DNA of 40,968 bases from Chromera velia (lineage: Eukaryota; Sar; Chromeraceae): positions 29,390 to 70,357 of the forward strand of contig JAHBMJ010005514.1 in NCBI GenBank assembly GCA_018398765.1, written 5' to 3'. Position numbers and translations under genes: made by a program. A model generated the notes under the pieces. That model was not told where the DNA came from. It worked only from the letters and a program-made list of their open reading frames with translations, and did not search any database. Each line of letters opens with the position of its first letter. Position 1 is the stretch's first letter. Below, piece after piece: positions 40,201 through 40,968 of this stretch.

Positions 40201-40968
40201 ACAGAAGGGATGAAAACAGTGGGTGAGCCAGAAGGGAGGAAGAAGAAAGCACTCACAGAGGAGGCTCCAGACCAACAAAATAAAATTGGGACAAAGAACG
40301 GCCTTCTAGGCGGCGTAAGAAATCTTTATACAACGTATAGCTAAGTAAAACGTGACCCTGGAGAGGCGATAAGACTGTGCAGGAGGGTAAAGAAAAGAAA
40401 ACGTGGCCGCAAAGATGACTAAACATAGAAGGGCGAGGGGAAAAGAGAACCCGGTAGGTCCACTGCTGGAGCCGAGCACCCGACGAGCCACACGCAAGGG
40501 TAGCAGACAAGGCACATACGTCGAATGAACAGACGATCATCCCAGTAAAAAATGCAGTCAACTTACACACAATACACGGACGCACCTTGTTAAGAGCTAC
40601 AGGAAGCCCTCAGAATAGATAAAGGGAAGTGACACTAGTCAGGCTCCAGTGAGGCTCCAAGATGATCTAAGTGTCTGAAGAGTCAGAGGTCAGGTTCCAG
40701 AAAATTCAATCTATAGCGCTAAGGTTGATCGCTTATCACTTAATTTCACGTCAATATCGAATGCAGATCTTCGCGTTTTTGCTCAAGTTTGGAGGTTGAC
40801 TTCAGAAAGGCAATTCTGATAGTCTTGGACCTCCCGAGATGACCTATGACCTCGGAGATCCTCTCAGGGAAATCTAGATTTTGATTTTTCTTGCGTGATC
40901 CGATTTTGCAGATGCGACAGTCCATTCAGACCGGGCGATTATTCGACTTCAGAGCCGATTAATCGCCG
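40201..40968. other. No supported gene
   Basis: Nothing convincing on either strand. Short minus-strand frames at 40253-40585 have Cys/Leu/Ser-rich composition without motifs. A few GAGGTC/GACCTC inverted words lie near 40790-40855. Confidence 0.4.

Noticed and set aside
1-40968. A CRISPR array or bacterial defence system
   Set aside because: No regularly spaced identical repeats with unique spacers; the tandem arrays here are degenerate minisatellites and hairpins.

Overview
The window looks like nuclear DNA of an intron-bearing protist. The best guess is a chromerid alga (Chromera velia-like, Alveolata), but no species marker was seen, so this is inference. The evidence is spliced genes with GT-AG introns and pyrimidine-rich acceptors, long CT/GT/T microsatellites inside introns, Golgi-type glycosyltransferases, TGCATGC promoter motifs of the kind used by apicomplexan AP2 factors, and a high load of minisatellites and DNA transposons.

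Layout. 1-4.1 kb: 3' part of a spliced + strand gene. Six exons fit in phase and encode an Hsp20-like strand pair followed by a long acidic, Ser-rich tail. 4.1-5.8 kb: AT-rich intergenic. 5.8-7.45 kb: minus-strand ankyrin-repeat gene whose 3' end is broken. 7.45-8.11 kb: divergent promoter with TATA box, TGCATGCA motif and a CG palindrome. 8.11-11.31 kb: two-exon gene fusing a GT31 galactosyltransferase-like domain to a GT10 fucosyltransferase-like domain, the best gene in the window. 11.3-20.3 kb: mostly non-coding, with two ~1 kb inverted-repeat elements, microsatellites, GC palindromes and a decayed minus-strand coiled-coil gene (16.2-18.2 kb).

20.3-37.8 kb: a mobile or virus-like zone. 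Two inverted copies of a small ribbon-helix-helix-like gene lie at its edges and point outward. A second inverted duplicate pair lies 2.7 kb inward on each side. Between them are large minisatellites, a BRO-N-like gene with two in-frame TAG codons next to a tandem array of hairpins, a tRNA-Met-derived SINE, a hAT-like element with 8-bp target duplication, and two predicted minus-strand spliced genes (27-29 kb and 30.4-31.4 kb). 37.8-41 kb: AT-rich DNA, small palindromes and a broken coding frame at 39.3-40.2 kb.

The observation that cuts across the window is that several otherwise continuous reading frames are interrupted mainly by TAG, at positions where Gln fits. Either CAG-to-TAG decay or stop-codon reassignment in the source element would explain it. 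Exon borders were chosen by eye from phase and splice consensus. No similarity search was possible.
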